Notes: generated from the sequence alone by a model not told the origin. DNA of 64,000 nucleotides from Paramesorhizobium deserti (GCF_001558695.1 NZ_LNTU01000012.1:1-64000), one strand, 5' to 3'; positions 50,997-62,020 are shown, numbered from the stretch's first letter. Made by a program: numbers and translations.

Positions 50997-53900
50997 TCAG
51001 CTGCACCCGCTCGTCGCGCCGCAGGTGTCGCATTTCAGGCAGGTGCCGTTGCGAACCATGGTGAAGTTCTGGCATTCGGAGCAGCTGTCTCCGGTATAGC
51101 CCTGCATGATCGATTTCATCCGGCGGTCGGCTTCGACCTTCTTGGCGGCGGTCTGCGCTTCCGTCTTTGCGCTCGCCGCTTCGGCATCCGCCCGGTCGGA
51201 GAAGAGCGCCGTCGCGTCCTCCGGAGCATCCTCGGCAAAGCCTGCAGCGGACTTTTCGGCCTGCTCCTCATAATCGCGCTTGAAGGCGGTGGCGCCGTCG
51301 GTCACGAGACCGATGGCCGGGCGGTTGCCCGACGTTGCCGTCGCGGACGCGGATTTCAGCGCCGTCACATTGGAGGCCTTCGGGGCCGGGGAGGCGGCTG
51401 CCGATCCCTTCGGCTCGGTGCTGGCGGAGACCAGCGTCGGCTTGTAGCCGCGGGTCCAGCCGGTGGAGACGAGGTTGGTCTTGCCTTCCTTGATGCCCTT
51501 GCCCAGCGATGTGTTGGTGAAATCGCTGGTATCGACATGAGCGAGGTCGTGGCGGCCGAGATAGGAGACGGCGAGCTCGCGGAACACATAGTCGAGGATC
51601 GACGTGGCGTTCTTGATCGCGTCATTGCCCTGGACGATGCCGGCCGGCTCGAACTTGGTGAAGGTGAAGGCCTCCACATATTCCTCCAGCGGCACGCCAT
51701 ATTGCAGGCCGAGCGAGATGGCGATGGCGAAATTGTTCATCATCGCGCGGAAGGCCGCGCCTTCCTTGTGCATGTCGATGAAGATTTCGCCGATGCGGCC
51801 ATCACCGAACTCGCCGGTTCTGAGGTAGACCTTGTGGCCGCCGACGACCGCCTTCTGGGTGTAGCCCTGGCGGCGGTTGGGGAGCTTCTCGCGCTCGCGC
51901 ACCACCTTCTCGACGATCTTCTCGACGATCTTTTCGGTTACCTGCACCGCGCGGGCGCTGGCCGGCGCCTCGATCAGCGCCTCGACCGCATCGTCCTCGT
52001 CCTCCTCGTCATCGGCGATGAGGGCGCTGTTCAGCGGCTGCGACAGCTTGGAGCCGTCGCGATAAAGGGCGTTCGCCTTGAGTGCCAGCTTCCAGGACAG
52101 CATATAGGCGTTCTTGCAATCCTCGACGGTCGCCTCGTTCGGCATGTTGATCGTCTTGGAGATCGCGCCCGATATGAAGGGTTGCGCCGCCGCCATCATG
52201 CGGATGTGGCTTTCCACCGAGAGATAGCGCTTGCCGATCTTGCCGCACGGATTGGCGCAATCGAAGACCGGATAGTGCTCTTCCTTCAGGAACGGCGCGC
52301 CTTCCAGCGTCATGGCGCCACAGACATGGATATTGGCCGCTTCGATATCCTTCCTGGAGAAACCCAGCGCCGGGAGCAGTTCGAAGGAGAAATCGTCGAG
52401 CTGCTCCTGGGTGAAGCCGAAGTTCTCTTTCAGCCAGTCGGCGCCGAGCGTCCACTGGTTGAAGGCGAACTTGATGTCGAAGGCGGATTTCAGCGCCACG
52501 TTCAGCGCCTCGATCTTCTCGTCGGTGAAACCCTTGGCCTTGAGCGAGCCGGGGTTGATCGCCGGCGCCTGGTTCAGATTGCCATGGCCGACGGCATAGA
52601 CCTCGATCTCGGCGATCTGGCTCTCGGAGTACCCGAGGGTACGCAGCGCCTCCGGCACGGCGCGGTTGATGATCTTGAAATAGCCGCCGCCGGCGAGCTT
52701 CTTGAACTTCACCAGCGCGAAATCGGGCTCGATGCCTGTCGTGTCGCAATCCATGACGAGGCCGATCGTGCCGGTCGGCGCGATCACGGTCGTCTGCGCG
52801 TTGCGGTAGCCATGCTTCTGGCCGAGCTCCAGCGCCTTGTCCCAGGCGGCGCGGGCATGGGTGATGAGCGCCTGATCCGGACAATCCTCGGCCTTCAGCG
52901 GCACGGGATTGACGGCAAGGCCTTCATAGCCCTGAGACTCGCCATGGGCGGCACGGCGATGGTTGCGAATGACGCGCAGCATGTTGGCCGCATTCGGCTC
53001 ATAGCCGGGGAAGGTGCCGAGCTCGCTCGCCATTTCGGCTGACGTGGCATAGGAGATGCCGGTCATGATCGCCGTCAGCGAACCGCCGATGGCGCGACCC
53101 TCGTCGGAATCATAGGGGATGCCCGAGGTCATCAGGAGGCCGCCGATATTGGCGTAGCCCAGGCCGAGCGTGCGGTATTCATAGGAGAGGCGGGCGATTT
53201 CCTTCGACGGGAACTGCGCCATCATCACCGAGATCTCGAGGACGATGGTCCACAGACGCACCGTATGCTCGTAAGCCTCGATGTCGAAGGTGCCGTCCGC
53301 CCGGCGATAGGTCAGAAGGTTGATGGAAGCCAGATTGCAGGCCGTATCGTCGAGGAACATATATTCCGAGCACGGGTTCGACGCGCGGATCGGGCCGGCG
53401 GCGGGGCAGGTGTGCCAGTCGTTCATCGTGGTGTTGAAGTGCAGGCCCGGATCGGCGGAGGCCCAGGCGGCATAGCCGATCTTCTCCCAGAGGTCGCGGG
53501 CCTTCAGCGTCTTCAGCACCCTGCCGTCCTTGCGGGCGGTGAGATTCCAGTCGCCGTCATTCTCCACGGCACGCAGGAATTCATCCTTGAGCGAGACGGA
53601 ATTGTTCGAGTTCTGGCCCGAAACGGTGAGATAGGCTTCCGAATCCCAATCCGTGTCGTAGGTCTTGAACTGGATGTCGGTATAGCCCTGACGCGCGAAC
53701 TGGATGACGCGCTTGATGTAGTTTTCCGGCACCTGGTTCTTCTTGGCGGCCTTGATCTCGCGCTTCAGCGCCGGGTTCTTGGCCGGTTCGTAGCAATCGC
53801 CATTATCCGCCTCGCAATTGACGCAGGCCTTCATGATGGCGGTCAGGTGCTGCTTGACGATCTTGGAGCCGGTGACGAGGGCGGCGACCTTCTGCTCCTC

Positions 53901-54797
53901 CTTCACCTTCCAGTCGATATATTCTTCGATATCCGGATGGTCGATATCGACCACCACCATCTTGGCGGCGCGGCGCGTGGTGCCGCCCGATTTGATGGCG
54001 CCCGCCGCGCGGTCTCCGATCTTGAGGAACGACATGAGGCCGGAGGACTTGCCGCCGCCGGAAAGCTTTTCGCCTTCGCCGCGCAGATAGGAGAAGTTGG
54101 AGCCTGTGCCGGAGCCATATTTGAACAGGCGCGCCTCGCGCACCCAGAGGTCCATGATGCCGCCTTCGTTGACGAGGTCGTCGCCGACGGACTGGATGAA
54201 GCAGGCATGCGGCTGCGGATGCTCATAGGCCGATTTGGATTTCGTCAGCTTGCCGGTCTGCCAGTCGACATAGAAATGGCCCTGGCCGGGACCGTCGATG
54301 CCATAGGCCCAATGAAGGCCGGTGTTGAACCATTGCGGTGAGTTGGGCGCGACGCGCTGGGTGGCGAGCATATAGGCAAGCTCGTCGCGGAAGGCGAGGG
54401 CATCGGCTTCGCTCTCGAAATAGCCGCCCTTCCAGCCCCAATAGGTCCAGGTGCCGGCGAGACGATCGAATACCTGACGGGCGTCCATTTCCGAGCCGTA
54501 GCGCTCGTCCTCGGGGAGGGCCGCCAGCGCTTCTTCGTCCGCCACGGAGCGCCACAGCCAGGAGGGAACGGAATTCTCCTCGACTTTCTTCAGCCGTGCA
54601 GGCACGCCGGCCTTGCGGAAATATTTCTGCGCCAGAATATCGGCCGCGACCTGGCTAAACTGGGCGGGCACGTCGATGCCTTCCAGGCGGAACACCACGG
54701 AACCGTCGGGATTCTTGATCTCACTCGTCGCCTTACGGAATGCGATATCCGCATAGGCCGACTGATTCTCCTTCGTGAAACGACGTTCGATCTTCAT
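50997..54797 (-). CDS. nrdJ: B12-dependent ribonucleotide reductase, class II
   Basis: From the ATG at 54797 ([20 protein letters not shown]) the enzyme is 1,266 residues, the usual size for alphaproteobacterial NrdJ. It reduces ribonucleoside di/triphosphates using adenosylcobalamin. The catalytic barrel motif [20 protein letters not shown] and [15 protein letters not shown] are present, and a C-terminal zinc-ribbon-like CSECQNF / [15 protein letters not shown], which probably relays electrons. No cobalamin riboswitch is visible upstream, where four ATCTTGT-like boxes occur instead. Confidence 0.97.
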   Translation of the reverse strand: MKIERRFTKENQSAYADIAFRKATSEIKNPDGSVVFRLEGIDVPAQFSQVAADILAQKYFRKAGVPARLKKVEENSVPSWLWRSVADEEALAALPEDERYGSEMDARQVFDRLAGTWTYWGWKGGYFESEADALAFRDELAYMLATQRVAPNSPQWFNTGLHWAYGIDGPGQGHFYVDWQTGKLTKSKSAYEHPQPHACFIQSVGDDLVNEGGIMDLWVREARLFKYGSGTGSNFSYLRGEGEKLSGGGKSSGLMSFLKIGDRAAGAIKSGGTTRRAAKMVVVDIDHPDIEEYIDWKVKEEQKVAALVTGSKIVKQHLTAIMKACVNCEADNGDCYEPAKNPALKREIKAAKKNQVPENYIKRVIQFARQGYTDIQFKTYDTDWDSEAYLTVSGQNSNNSVSLKDEFLRAVENDGDWNLTARKDGRVLKTLKARDLWEKIGYAAWASADPGLHFNTTMNDWHTCPAAGPIRASNPCSEYMFLDDTACNLASINLLTYRRADGTFDIEAYEHTVRLWTIVLEISVMMAQFPSKEIARLSYEYRTLGLGYANIGGLLMTSGIPYDSDEGRAIGGSLTAIMTGISYATSAEMASELGTFPGYEPNAANMLRVIRNHRRAAHGESQGYEGLAVNPVPLKAEDCPDQALITHARAAWDKALELGQKHGYRNAQTTVIAPTGTIGLVMDCDTTGIEPDFALVKFKKLAGGGYFKIINRAVPEALRTLGYSESQIAEIEVYAVGHGNLNQAPAINPGSLKAKGFTDEKIEALNVALKSAFDIKFAFNQWTLGADWLKENFGFTQEQLDDFSFELLPALGFSRKDIEAANIHVCGAMTLEGAPFLKEEHYPVFDCANPCGKIGKRYLSVESHIRMMAAAQPFISGAISKTINMPNEATVEDCKNAYMLSWKLALKANALYRDGSKLSQPLNSALIADDEEDEDDAVEALIEAPASARAVQVTEKIVEKIVEKVVREREKLPNRRQGYTQKAVVGGHKVYLRTGEFGDGRIGEIFIDMHKEGAAFRAMMNNFAIAISLGLQYGVPLEEYVEAFTFTKFEPAGIVQGNDAIKNATSILDYVFRELAVSYLGRHDLAHVDTSDFTNTSLGKGIKEGKTNLVSTGWTRGYKPTLVSASTEPKGSAAASPAPKASNVTALKSASATATSGNRPAIGLVTDGATAFKRDYEEQAEKSAAGFAEDAPEDATALFSDRADAEAASAKTEAQTAAKKVEADRRMKSIMQGYTGDSCSECQNFTMVRNGTCLKCDTCGATSGCS

Positions 54798-55504
54798 TGG
54801 TCCCATCCATATCTTGTATATATAGCGGCTTTCCCATGTCATTTATATCCCTGACACGGGGCGGCCGCATGTCCGCCGCATCCGGCATCGCACCCGCGAA
54901 ACCGGCTCTCCCTTACCGCGCCTCGTCATCCAGCCCATGAAGGCCGTCGTCGGAGGCCGCGCGGGCCCATCTGTCGACACCTGATATTTTGTGATCCCGT
55001 CAACGGGACGCCTACATTATCTGGTGCTTATTATCGATGCAAATACTAAATCTTGTATTAACGCATCGTTCCCCGTCCATTTTAAGCAGGCGATCCTCGT
55101 TTATCGCATGCCCGAAAACCGACACAAAGAACCCCGCACGAAAACTGCATGTACGAACATGCATTTCCCGTCGATAAGGCTCTGATATCGGATGAAAAGC
55201 CGGCTTTTCGAATATCCGGCCACGTCACAAACTCAACGTAAAAACCATAAAAGGTGACTCGGACCCGAGCGTCAAGGGTTGGTTTGTTTCAAATTTGTGA
55301 CCTCAATATCTTGTGTGTGGCTGGTGTGGATAACGGGGAGAAGGGATAGGTGACAAGGGGCGAGGATTGCTATTGCGCGAAGCGCTGATTTCCCGAAAAC
55401 TGGAGGCAGTGGAACGGGTCGACCTGTGCTCGGCGTCGGCGATTTTTCGTCCTGAACCTGTTTTTAAGTATTCTCAAATATGCTCGTCCGGCAATGGCCG
55501 GAAC
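54798..55504. other. Long intergenic region upstream of nrdJ
   Basis: No gene is visible. Four elements resembling NrdR boxes (ATATCTTGT-type) occur near 54805 to 54823, 54977 to 54995, 55043 to 55058 and 55300 to 55317. The spacing between the middle two TTGT cores is 64 bp. The first overlaps the nrdJ leader. The region also serves the divergent GGDEF gene. Confidence 0.45.
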
Positions 55505-56248
55505 ATGCACATGGAAATGAAATTAAGGGCGGGTGAGATCGCCAAGAACGTCGTTATCTGGTTCGCCTGCATTCTGGCGGGGGTGGAGTTGCTGGTTTAT
55601 CTCTACTATGCCCCGATGGGCGCGGAGCGGCTGCGCTCGGAATTTCTCATTTCCGGCCTGATCACCGCGGCGGTCTCGCTGCCTGCCATCATCTACGGCA
55701 TGATTCTGCGCGAGCGGCTGACACTCGCCAACGCCGCCATGCACGAGCTTCTGCAAAGCGACCGGATGAGCGGTCTTCTCAACCGCAAGGTCTTCATGGA
55801 ACGCCTGAGCGTTTTCCTCAGGGATGCGGATCGCAGCGTCGGCGTGCTGGCTTATATCGACGCCGATCATTTCAAGATCATCAACGACCGGTTCGGTCAT
55901 CAGGCGGGAGATGCCGCCATCCGGCTGATCGGTGACTGCATTCGCCACAATTCGCGGTCAAGCGATCTGATGGGGCGGCTCGGTGGGCAGGAGTTCGGGG
56001 TGTTTCTGGAAGGGGCCAATCTCAAGCAGGCGGTGATCATCGCCGAAAGGCTGCGGACGCAGGTCTCCCAGGCGTCCTCGGAACTCGGAATCAAGGGGTT
56101 GGAGCTGTCGGTCTCGATCGGGCTTGCCGTGCACAAGCCGGGGCAGAGCGTGGAAGTGCTGATGAGCCAGGCCGACCGCAATCTGGGGGTGGCCAAGGAG
56201 AGCGGGCGCAACGCGGTGGTGGCCGATCTTCAGCGCTATACGGCATGA
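55505..56248 (+). CDS. GGDEF-domain protein with degenerate GGQEF
   Basis: The 247-residue protein has two membrane helices (VVIWFACILAGVELLVYLYY, SGLITAAVSLPAIIYGMIL) and a GGDEF domain (DRMSGLLNRKVF, YIDADHFKIINDRFGHQAGD). The active-site loop reads GGQEF instead of GG[D/E]EF, at a residue needed for catalysis, so c-di-GMP synthesis is doubtful. It may be a c-di-GMP binding or dead signalling protein. The start could also be the ATG at 55511. Confidence 0.85.
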   Translation: MHMEMKLRAGEIAKNVVIWFACILAGVELLVYLYYAPMGAERLRSEFLISGLITAAVSLPAIIYGMILRERLTLANAAMHELLQSDRMSGLLNRKVFMERLSVFLRDADRSVGVLAYIDADHFKIINDRFGHQAGDAAIRLIGDCIRHNSRSSDLMGRLGGQEFGVFLEGANLKQAVIIAERLRTQVSQASSELGIKGLELSVSIGLAVHKPGQSVEVLMSQADRNLGVAKESGRNAVVADLQRYTA

Positions 56249-56261
56249 ACCGCGACCCGGC

Positions 56262-56774
56262 CTATTCGGCTGCCATTGCCCTGGCTGCCCCGAATGAACG
56301 CAGAAGGGCCTTGAGCTCGGGTTCATCTACCCGCTCCGCCGCTTCCTCCGGCGTCACCCATTCGTCCTGCCGTTCGCCGCGTTCGGGAAATTTTTCTTCC
56401 TGATGGGAGAAATGGACGGGAAAAACGTCGACCGTGAAAGCACCATTGGCCTGGGGCGGGAGATCTGTCTTCTCATAGGTGTAGCTGCCGATCGGCTGCA
56501 GGGCGACGGCGCCGCGCACGCCCGCTTCCTCGTAAGCCTCGCGAAGGGCGGCCTGCGAAAGCGTCCTGCCGACCTGCGGCCAGCCCTTGGGGATGATCCA
56601 GCGGCCCGTACCGCGGCTGGTGATGAGGAGCACGTCCATCCTGCCGTCGTGATAACGGTAGACGAGCGCCGCGACCTGCCGCAAGCGGCCGGAAGGCGTT
56701 TCGATCCGTTTGTCTCTGGCAATGATGTGAGCCGGGTCCATTTTCACCGCAGTTTCTTTCCACTTATCCTTCAC
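56262..56774 (-). CDS. Nudix hydrolase
   Basis: The 170-residue protein has a Nudix box beginning GWPQVGRTLSQAAL and ending REAYEEAGV. The first Glu of the canonical box is Arg here, as in many KGWP-type relatives acting on (di)phosphoinositol or dinucleotide phosphates. The substrate is not known. It is convergent with the GGDEF gene, 13 bp apart. Confidence 0.85.
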   Translation of the reverse strand: MKDKWKETAVKMDPAHIIARDKRIETPSGRLRQVAALVYRYHDGRMDVLLITSRGTGRWIIPKGWPQVGRTLSQAALREAYEEAGVRGAVALQPIGSYTYEKTDLPPQANGAFTVDVFPVHFSHQEEKFPERGERQDEWVTPEEAAERVDEPELKALLRSFGAARAMAAE

Positions 56775-56890
56775 AACATGGGTCGATTCGTTAGGATAAC
56801 AATGCGGTAAATGAAAAAACCGCTAAGAATACGCCGAAAAATCTAGGATTTGCGCCGTTTTGGTTCGATTTTAGTTGAAAAATCCGGCGT

Positions 56891-57388
56891 TCAGCCGCGA
56901 TGCGACTTCGAAATCGGCTCCTGATAGGTGAAGCCCATATCCCAGGGGAAGTAGATCCAGGTGTCCTGGCTTACCTCGGTGATGAAGGTATCGACCAGCG
57001 GACGGCCGAGCGGCTTGGCGTAGACCGTGGCGAAATGCGCCCTTGGCATCATCTCGCGCACGATGGCCGCGGTCTTGCCCGTATCGGTGAGATCGTCGAT
57101 GATCAGAACGCCTTCACCGCCATTTTCCAGAAGGCTTTCGCCGATGCCTTTCAGGATCTTGAGTTTTCCCTGCTCGGTATAGTCATGATAGGAGGCGACA
57201 CAGACGGTCTCGATGAGGCGGATGCCGAGTTCCCGGCAGATAATGGCGGCCGGTACCAGGCCTCCGCGGGTGATGGCGACCATGGCGCGCCATTCGCGCT
57301 GCATGCCGGCGATGCGCCAGGCGAGGGCGCGCGCGTCGCGGTGGAACTGGTCCCAGGAAACGGGAAAGGCTTTTTCGGGCAGGGACAT
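56891..57388 (-). CDS. gpt: Xanthine phosphoribosyltransferase
   Basis: The ATG at 57388 gives 165 residues, the size of Gpt. The enzyme makes XMP or GMP from xanthine or guanine and PRPP in purine salvage. The PRPP site [14 protein letters not shown] and the N-terminal [18 protein letters not shown] are clear, with the C-terminal IYFPWDMGF loop. Confidence 0.93.
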   Translation of the reverse strand: MSLPEKAFPVSWDQFHRDARALAWRIAGMQREWRAMVAITRGGLVPAAIICRELGIRLIETVCVASYHDYTEQGKLKILKGIGESLLENGGEGVLIIDDLTDTGKTAAIVREMMPRAHFATVYAKPLGRPLVDTFITEVSQDTWIYFPWDMGFTYQEPISKSHRG

Positions 57389-57645
57389 CGACGCGCTCCA
57401 ACACACAAATTCACGATTGCGGTAAAACCGCCGGGGATTGGCTGGTGTTAACCGGAAAAATCCGCCCGTTGCAAGTCCCGCTGGCGGTTGAAGATGCCGA
57501 CCGGCGCTCCCGCCGGGAGGGGCTTTAACATTCTTGCCGCCATGAGCTTGCGGAGGCGGAACCAAATCGCCGAGCCGACGTTCGAGAGAAGTTCCTTAGC
57601 GCGCGGGGCTGAAGGCAGTTCCACAACCAAAAGAAAGGTACGGTC

Positions 57646-58149
57646 ATGGGCTTTTTCTCAAAAGACATCCATTCGATGGACGACCTCTTCGTTCATACCA
57701 TGCGGGACATCTACTACGCGGAAAAACAGATCACCAAGGCGCTTCCGGAGATGATGGAAAAGACCACCAATCCGGAACTGAAGATGAATTTCGAGAAGCA
57801 TCTGGGCGAGACGCAGGGCCATGTGCGGCGGCTGGAGGAAGCTTTCGAACTCTATGGCATCGAGGCCAAGGGCGTCGATTGCCCGGCGATCGACGGCATC
57901 ATCGAGGAGACCAACGAGATCGCGGGGGAGGTCGACGATCCGACCGTGATGGACGCCGCGCTCATCGCTGCCGCCCAGGCCGTCGAGCATTACGAGATCA
58001 CGCGCTACGGCACGCTGATCGCCTGGGCAAACGAACTGGGACGTTCGGATTGCGCGGCGCTTTTCGAGCAGAATCTGGCTGAGGAGAAGGCGACCGACCA
58101 GAAGCTCACCGCGCTTGCGGAAGACAACGTCAACCGAAGAGCCGCCTGA
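57646..58149 (+). CDS. DUF892 (YciE-type) ferritin-like protein
   Basis: The 167-residue four-helix protein carries the DUF892 pattern: MDDLFVHTMRDIYYAEKQIT, EKHLGETQGHVRRLEEAF, AQAVEHYEITRYGTL and EQNLAEEKATDQKL, with Glu/His residues for a possible di-iron site. Family members are stress-induced. It follows a long untranslated stretch after gpt and has AAAGAAAGG before the ATG. Confidence 0.88.
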   Translation: MGFFSKDIHSMDDLFVHTMRDIYYAEKQITKALPEMMEKTTNPELKMNFEKHLGETQGHVRRLEEAFELYGIEAKGVDCPAIDGIIEETNEIAGEVDDPTVMDAALIAAAQAVEHYEITRYGTLIAWANELGRSDCAALFEQNLAEEKATDQKLTALAEDNVNRRAA

Positions 58150-58238
58150 TCCCGGCTGTAGGAAGGCTGCGCTCTCCAGCCGTTCCCATGCCGTGATGGG
58201 GTTCCCGCTTTTCCTGGTGAGGGGCGGGAACCGTTCGT

Positions 58239-59132
58239 ATGCACGTCGATGAGGCAGGCTATATCGCGGCTATCCGGTTTGCACAGCATGGTGCCGCAAG
58301 GGCGTTCTGGTACTGCAAGAACAGGGACGGCTCCTATGTTCGCCGCCGGCTGGCGCTGACGCCGGCGGCACAGGCTGCGCATAAGGTGTTCAACACTGCC
58401 TTCTGGCTGGAAAGCCTTTCGGTGGCGGATCCGGCGCATGGCAGCGGCGCGCTCTCACTGGTTTATGTGATGCTTGCCCTCACCGGCCTCTTTCCACGGG
58501 TGGGGCGTGGCCTGGCGCCGTTATCGGACGCGCCCGGAGGCGATCCCTATGAGGCCCATATCGCCAATATCCGCAACGATCCCCGATTGCTGGCCGGCGT
58601 GATCGACATCCTGCCGCAATTGATGCTGCAGCCGTCCGGAAGCGAAATTTTGCCGTCATCAACCCGGCCGGCCTGTTCCTGCAGCGCTATCACGCCGAAC
58701 AGGCTCCGAATCCGGAAAGCAGGGTGCGGCTGAGCGCCGAGCAGGATGGGCGGCCGCTCCCCCGGCTGGATGTCGATTTCCGTTTCCTGCGGGAGGATGT
58801 CGCCTCGGTGGTGAATGAAGTCGCACGCAGTGCTGGATCGTGGTCCGCAGGCCAGCGGGATCGGCCGGCTGGAATATCTCCAGACGCCCGACCGCTGCGA
58901 CCAGCATGTGCTCGACCAGGCACTGGACGGCTATCATCAACTCGGGATCACCCGGATGTCGGAAAGCGGCAGGGATGGGGTGGTCGATCCCGATTGCCGC
59001 GTGCATGACGTTTCCAACCTGTTTGTCGCCGGCAGTTCCGTCTTTCCCACGGCGGGACAGGCAAATCCGACGCTTCCCGCCGTCGCCCTGTCGCTCAGGC
59101 TGGGCGATCATCTTCAGCGGTTCTGCAGGTAG
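58239..59132 (+). pseudogene. GMC oxidoreductase remnant
   Basis: Three frames join into the C-terminal part of a GMC oxidoreductase: (1) MHVDEAGYIAAIRFAQHGAA to about 58640; (2) NPAGLFLQRYHAEQAP and LDVDFRFLREDVASVV to about 58815; (3) HAVLDRGPQASGIGRLEYLQ through VDPDCRVHDVSNLFVAGSS and FPTAGQANPTLPAVALSLRL. The N-terminal FAD-binding domain is missing and there are at least two frameshifts. It was probably a sugar or alcohol dehydrogenase. Confidence 0.8.
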
Positions 59133-59230
59133 CCAAATATCGACAATATCAATACTTAAGATTGAATGTAACCAGATCTTCAGAACTGGCGGTTTTTCTA
59201 TGGTTTCGTCCATTGAAGCCGGCGTCATCA

Positions 59231-60412
59231 ATGAAGAACTGGACACGAACAGCAGCCATCCTGATCGGCCTCGTTGCCCTCATCGTCGCGCTCTATATCG
59301 GTATCGTCGAACGGCAGGAGGATTTCTATTATGCCAGCCCGGCCGATCTGGCGGCCGGTAAGCCGGGAAGCCTCATCCGCAGCGAGCGCATGGATACGGA
59401 CATCGAGGAGGCGACGACCTGGCGGGTGCTCTACCGCTCGACCGGGCTGAATGGCGAGCCGGTCGCCGTGTCCGGGGTGGTGGTCGTGCCGACCGGCGAT
59501 GCGCCCGTTGGCGGCTTTCCCGTTGTCGCGTGGGCGCATCCGACCACCGGTATCGCGCAGAAATGCGCGCCCTCGCTGGGGACGAGCATTGCACCAACGA
59601 TCGCGGGCTTCAGTGGATTGGTGAAAAGGGGCTTTGTCATCGCCGCGACGGATTATCTCGGGCTCGGCACTCCCGGGCCGCATCCCTATCTCGTGGGGCG
59701 GAGCGCCGCCCACTCCGTGCTCGATTCGGTGCGGACGGCAGGAGAATTGACTGAAACGAGTCGCCGATTCGCGGTATGGGGTCATTCGCAGGGCGGCCAT
59801 GCGGTGCTGTGGGCCGGACAACTGGCGACAGAATATGCGCCCGAGCTCACGCCCGCCGGCATTGCCGCGGCAGCTCCCGCGACTCGTCTCGCCACGCTTT
59901 TTGAGGAGGATCGCGACACGCCGGGCGGAAAAGCCTTTTCGGCGCTGGCGCTTCTCTCCTGGTCGAAGGTCTACGGGCTGGATCCCGCAACGGTGATCGA
60001 ACCGGCAGCTCTGACAAATGCACGGATCATCGGCGAGGAATGCATGACCAATCGCTTCGATCTCCTGATCGACGGCTGGGCATTGCATGGCCTCCCCAGC
60101 ACATTTCTGAAGACCGACCCAACCAAGGCGCCGCCCTGGAGCGGTATCATTGCTGAGAACACGCCGAGCGGCGGCAAGCCGGGACTGCCGGTTCTCATCC
60201 TTCAGGGCACCCGCGATTCGGTTGTCCTGCCTCCGGTGACGCGCGGCTTCGCCCGCGGCCTCTGTCTGGCGGGTGCGCCGGTCGAGCTGGTGGAGATGAA
60301 CGCGGATCACCTCTCCGTCGCGGCATTGGGCGCGGATATCGCTGTCCAATGGATGGCGGACAGGCTCTCCGGAAAACCGTCCGGCGGTAATTGTCCGACG
60401 CCTGCGGAGTAA
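59231..60412 (+). CDS. Secreted lipase-like alpha/beta hydrolase
   Basis: The 393-residue protein has a membrane-leading N-terminus (AAILIGLVALIVALYIGIV) and the secretory-lipase fold with nucleophile elbow GHSQGG, an oxyanion region AWAHPTTGIA and C-terminal acid/His region (LQGTRDSVVL, NADHLSVAAL). It should hydrolyse esters in the periplasm or outside the cell. The next gene is convergent, 4 bp away. Confidence 0.85.
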   Translation: MKNWTRTAAILIGLVALIVALYIGIVERQEDFYYASPADLAAGKPGSLIRSERMDTDIEEATTWRVLYRSTGLNGEPVAVSGVVVVPTGDAPVGGFPVVAWAHPTTGIAQKCAPSLGTSIAPTIAGFSGLVKRGFVIAATDYLGLGTPGPHPYLVGRSAAHSVLDSVRTAGELTETSRRFAVWGHSQGGHAVLWAGQLATEYAPELTPAGIAAAAPATRLATLFEEDRDTPGGKAFSALALLSWSKVYGLDPATVIEPAALTNARIIGEECMTNRFDLLIDGWALHGLPSTFLKTDPTKAPPWSGIIAENTPSGGKPGLPVLILQGTRDSVVLPPVTRGFARGLCLAGAPVELVEMNADHLSVAALGADIAVQWMADRLSGKPSGGNCPTPAE

Positions 60413-60416
60413 GGAT

Positions 60417-60872
60417 TCAACGTCGCGATTGGGCAGCGAGGCCGCCCAGCGCGAGACCGAGCGCCATCGCGCCGAAGGCAGCGGCGACCGAGCGTTTCGG
60501 TAATGCCAGTTCCCAGCCCGGTGTCAGGCGCTTCGGCATCAGGAGATAATCGACGGCCGCCGCGACAGATGCCATCAGCGTTGCATCGCGCAACATGGCC
60601 GAGGCATCGCGGGAAGGGCGGCTAGCGAGCCAGGCGCCGAAAGGCATGCCCCAGAACATGGCTGCCAACTGATTGGTCAGGAGGCCGAGCAGCGTGTGCC
60701 GCATGTCGGCCCGCTCTCTCGATCCGGCATCGTCGCCCCAGATCCAATGGCTGGTCGCATTGGCCGGCTGCCATGGGCTGTGGCCTTCAAGCCGGGCAAG
60801 CAGCATGAGCGCCATTGTCGATGTCAAGCCTGCCAGGGTGCCGCAGTACAGGGCATAGCGCATGGTTTGCAT
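60417..60872 (-). CDS. Hypothetical membrane protein
   Basis: The 151-residue protein has about four hydrophobic segments (LYCGTLAGLTSTMALMLL; LTNQLAAMFWGMPFGAWL; DATLMASVAAAVDYLLM; VAAAFGAMALGLALGGL). No family is recognised. Its start has weak upstream signals. Confidence 0.6.
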   Translation of the reverse strand: MQTMRYALYCGTLAGLTSTMALMLLARLEGHSPWQPANATSHWIWGDDAGSRERADMRHTLLGLLTNQLAAMFWGMPFGAWLASRPSRDASAMLRDATLMASVAAAVDYLLMPKRLTPGWELALPKRSVAAAFGAMALGLALGGLAAQSRR

Positions 60873-61026
60873 ATCACTGAGCCGTTATCTCGCGATCTTC
60901 TTGAGCGCAGTCTCTTGTTCCTCATCCGAACACCGGATTCGTTTGGGTGTTCCCACAGGAGCCGGCATAGGGAGGTGCGGCAGGTGGAAACCGATTGCGG
61001 CCGGACGAGCGGCGAACAGGCTGCGA

Positions 61027-61104
61027 TCAGAAGAAGAAATACCAAATCAGTATCACCACGATGAGCGGGACGCCCATCATCCATAAAATGGCCGCGCGAA
61101 GCAT
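61027..61104 (-). CDS. Small membrane protein, 25 residues
   Basis: After a strong ribosome binding site (AAGGAGAGCAAC) the ATG at 61104 opens MLRAAILWMMGVPLIVVILI then WYFFF and stop. The product is a single hydrophobic helix, like small inner-membrane proteins common in rhizobia. The coding call rests on the ribosome binding site and hydrophobicity. Confidence 0.55.
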   Translation of the reverse strand: MLRAAILWMMGVPLIVVILIWYFFF

Positions 61105-61341
61105 GTTGCTCTCCTTTTTTCGATGGGAGCACAACGCGCTGTTGGGGGTTTTCGTTCCCACATCGCCAGCTACCCGCCGGCTGATGGTCGAGGCGGGGTT
61201 TTCGGACACCAGGAAAGAAATTAACGATGAAGACCAATCATCCGTATATGCCGGGACTGGCCGCACGCCTCGCTGCATGCGAGAGATACCAAAAGAGCAT
61301 CCGCAAATTCAGCGTTTCATTATATCGATATTTGGAAGAAA

Positions 61342-61416
61342 TGGCTCCCCGGGCCGGATTCGAACCAGCGACCAACCGGTTAACAGCCGGTTGCTCTACC
61401 GCTGAGCTACCGGGGA
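61342..61416 (-). tRNA. tRNA-Asn (anticodon GTT)
   Basis: The 75-base minus-strand gene folds with acceptor TCCCCGG / CCGGGGA, anticodon stem-loop ACCGG CTGTTAA CCGGT (anticodon GTT), T-arm and an encoded GCCA end. Confidence 0.96.
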
Positions 61417-61592
61417 ACAGGCGCTCATTCGTCAGCGATGTGGCCTATAGCAAAAGGGTTTCGCTTTTGCAAAGGGCCTATTCCGTTTTTTTCCATCTTT
61501 TTGGCATGGAGATGACGGCGACCTATATATTCTGGCCAGGTCTGCTGTCCGCATGGAGGCGGGCCGCTCCTATATCGGCGGAAACATAAAGC

Positions 61593-61862
61593 GTGGATGA
61601 ACCAAACGAATTGAAGTCTTCCTTTCAGCGCAAGAAGGCCGTGCACGTCCTGGGGCGGCGGATTCCGATTCCCCGATCCGTCCTCATGCGGCGGATTCTC
61701 GGCATCGTGCTCATAGTCGGCGGCATCCTGGGTTTTCTTCCCGTGCTCGGCTTCTGGATGGTGCCGCTCGGGCTTCTGGTGCTTTCTCATGATTCTGCAA
61801 TCATCCGCCGCTGGCGGCGAAAGCTGGAAGTACGCTATGGACGCAAGTGGCGGAAGAAATAA
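61593..61862 (+). CDS. PGPGW-like small membrane protein
   Basis: This 89-residue protein starts at GTG 61593 and has a hydrophobic core (ILGIVLIVGGILGFLPVLGF, MVPLGLLVLS) followed by a charged tail (RRWRRKLEVRYGRKWRKK). It resembles PGPGW-type transmembrane proteins. Its function is unknown. It sits between tRNA-Asn and tRNA-Cys. Confidence 0.6.
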   Translation: MDEPNELKSSFQRKKAVHVLGRRIPIPRSVLMRRILGIVLIVGGILGFLPVLGFWMVPLGLLVLSHDSAIIRRWRRKLEVRYGRKWRKK

Positions 61863-62020
61863 CGGCTGGATCAAACCAAAAGCGCGGGAAAGCGCGAATG
61901 TGGACGGTTGTTTCCCTGACGATGCGAAATGCCGCGGAGAATTCACCTGCAATCCCATCGGAACGGCTTGACGGGCGAAAAGCCATAACCTATTGACGCC
62001 TCACAAACGCTTGTGCGGAA

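Noticed and set aside
50631-53042. Very long plus-strand open frame opposite nrdJ
   Set aside because: It mirrors the GC-rich codons of nrdJ, encodes repetitive charged sequence without a family and has no ribosome binding site.
54798-55504. Cobalamin riboswitch upstream of nrdJ
   Set aside because: I could not find the B12-box or the conserved helices on the minus strand.
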